Source: Nitrosomonadaceae bacterium (GTDB taxonomy: Bacteria > Pseudomonadota > Gammaproteobacteria > Burkholderiales > Nitrosomonadaceae). From it: a stretch of 64,000 nt of DNA. The stretch is from contig PBKR01000013.1 of assembly GCA_002721545.1 (NCBI GenBank), forward strand, positions 1 through 64,000, written 5' to 3'. The position numbers were made by a program, and so were the translations under genes. This document shows, piece after piece, positions 63,947 through 64,000 of this stretch. Position 1 is the first letter of the stretch. Every line of letters starts with the position of its first letter. The notes under the pieces were generated by a model. That model had not been told where the DNA came from, searched no databases, and saw only the letters and a list, made by a program, of their open reading frames with translations.

Positions 63947-64000
63947 TTAAGAAGTAAGAGTTTCTGTCTTTTGCTCGCGATTTAACAAGACCTCTAATGC
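63947..64000 (-). CDS. Possible 3' end of an upstream gene
   Basis: A minus-strand frame enters at the right edge and ends at TAA 63947-63949 after 17 codons, reading ALEVLLNREQKTETLTS. It looks like a hydrophilic protein C-terminus, but an open frame this short is common by chance. I do not recognise it. Confidence 0.25.
   Translation of the reverse strand, partial: ALEVLLNREQKTETLTS

Noticed and set aside
1-64000. CRISPR arrays, insertion sequences, prophage, toxin-antitoxin or defence genes
   Set aside because: I found no regularly spaced repeats, transposase, integrase, phage structural or defence motifs; every sizeable gene is a core metabolic or informational gene or a common conserved family.

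Overview
The window is chromosomal DNA of an AT-rich betaproteobacterium. The evidence is gene content and order: purF-cvpA-dedD-folC-accD-trpA-trpB-trpF-truA-fimV-asd-leuB-leuD-leuC, gph-ubiG beside gyrA-serC-pheA-hisC-tyrA, efp-earP, and bioB-F-H-C-D are all familiar betaproteobacterial neighbourhoods (Nitrosomonadales/Burkholderiales type). The tmRNA 5' end at the left edge also has the betaproteobacterial form. The low GC, spacers that are mostly A/T, and several shortened or simplified loci suggest a streamlined or host-associated lineage. I cannot name the genus from sequence alone.

Layout. 1-77: 5' end of ssrA (minus). 152-1600: gph and ubiG (minus). 1601-2203: non-coding. 2204-10348: plus-strand run gyrA, serC, serA, pheA, hisC, tyrA (serine, phenylalanine, tyrosine and a histidine-type aminotransferase). 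10459-20935: minus-strand TCA block lpdA, sucB, sucA, gltA, sdhE, sdhB, sdhA, sdhD, sdhC. It is divergent from mdh and acnA (21284-25059). A small exported EF-hand protein and cysS follow on minus, then two cyclophilins on plus. 28268-44973: long minus-strand series metZ, purF, cvpA, dedD, folC, accD, trpA, trpB, trpF, truA, fimV, asd, leuB, leuD, leuC, with an MFS transporter upstream at 45050. 46190-46768: non-coding. 46769-51346: efp, earP, aroC and an M17 aminopeptidase (minus). thyA-folA (plus) converge on an ornithine-decarboxylase-type gene preceded by a short leader ORF; then dcd and apbC (minus), metG and a squalene/phytoene synthase-family gene (plus), and the biotin genes bioD, bioC, bioH, bioF, bioB (minus).

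Together the genes describe respiratory metabolism with 2-oxoglutarate dehydrogenase and succinate dehydrogenase, and capacity for serine, aromatic, tryptophan, leucine, methionine, lysine/threonine-branch, folate, thymidylate and biotin synthesis. No mobile element, CRISPR array, phage gene, toxin-antitoxin pair or defence island was recognised. The window is mainly housekeeping and I found no convincing new multi-gene system. The most interesting signals are regulatory. A complete promoter / SAM-II-like aptamer / intrinsic terminator / ribosome-binding-site cassette lies in front of metZ. A 23-codon hydrophobic leader ORF has a stop codon that overlaps the ribosome-binding site of the decarboxylase gene.
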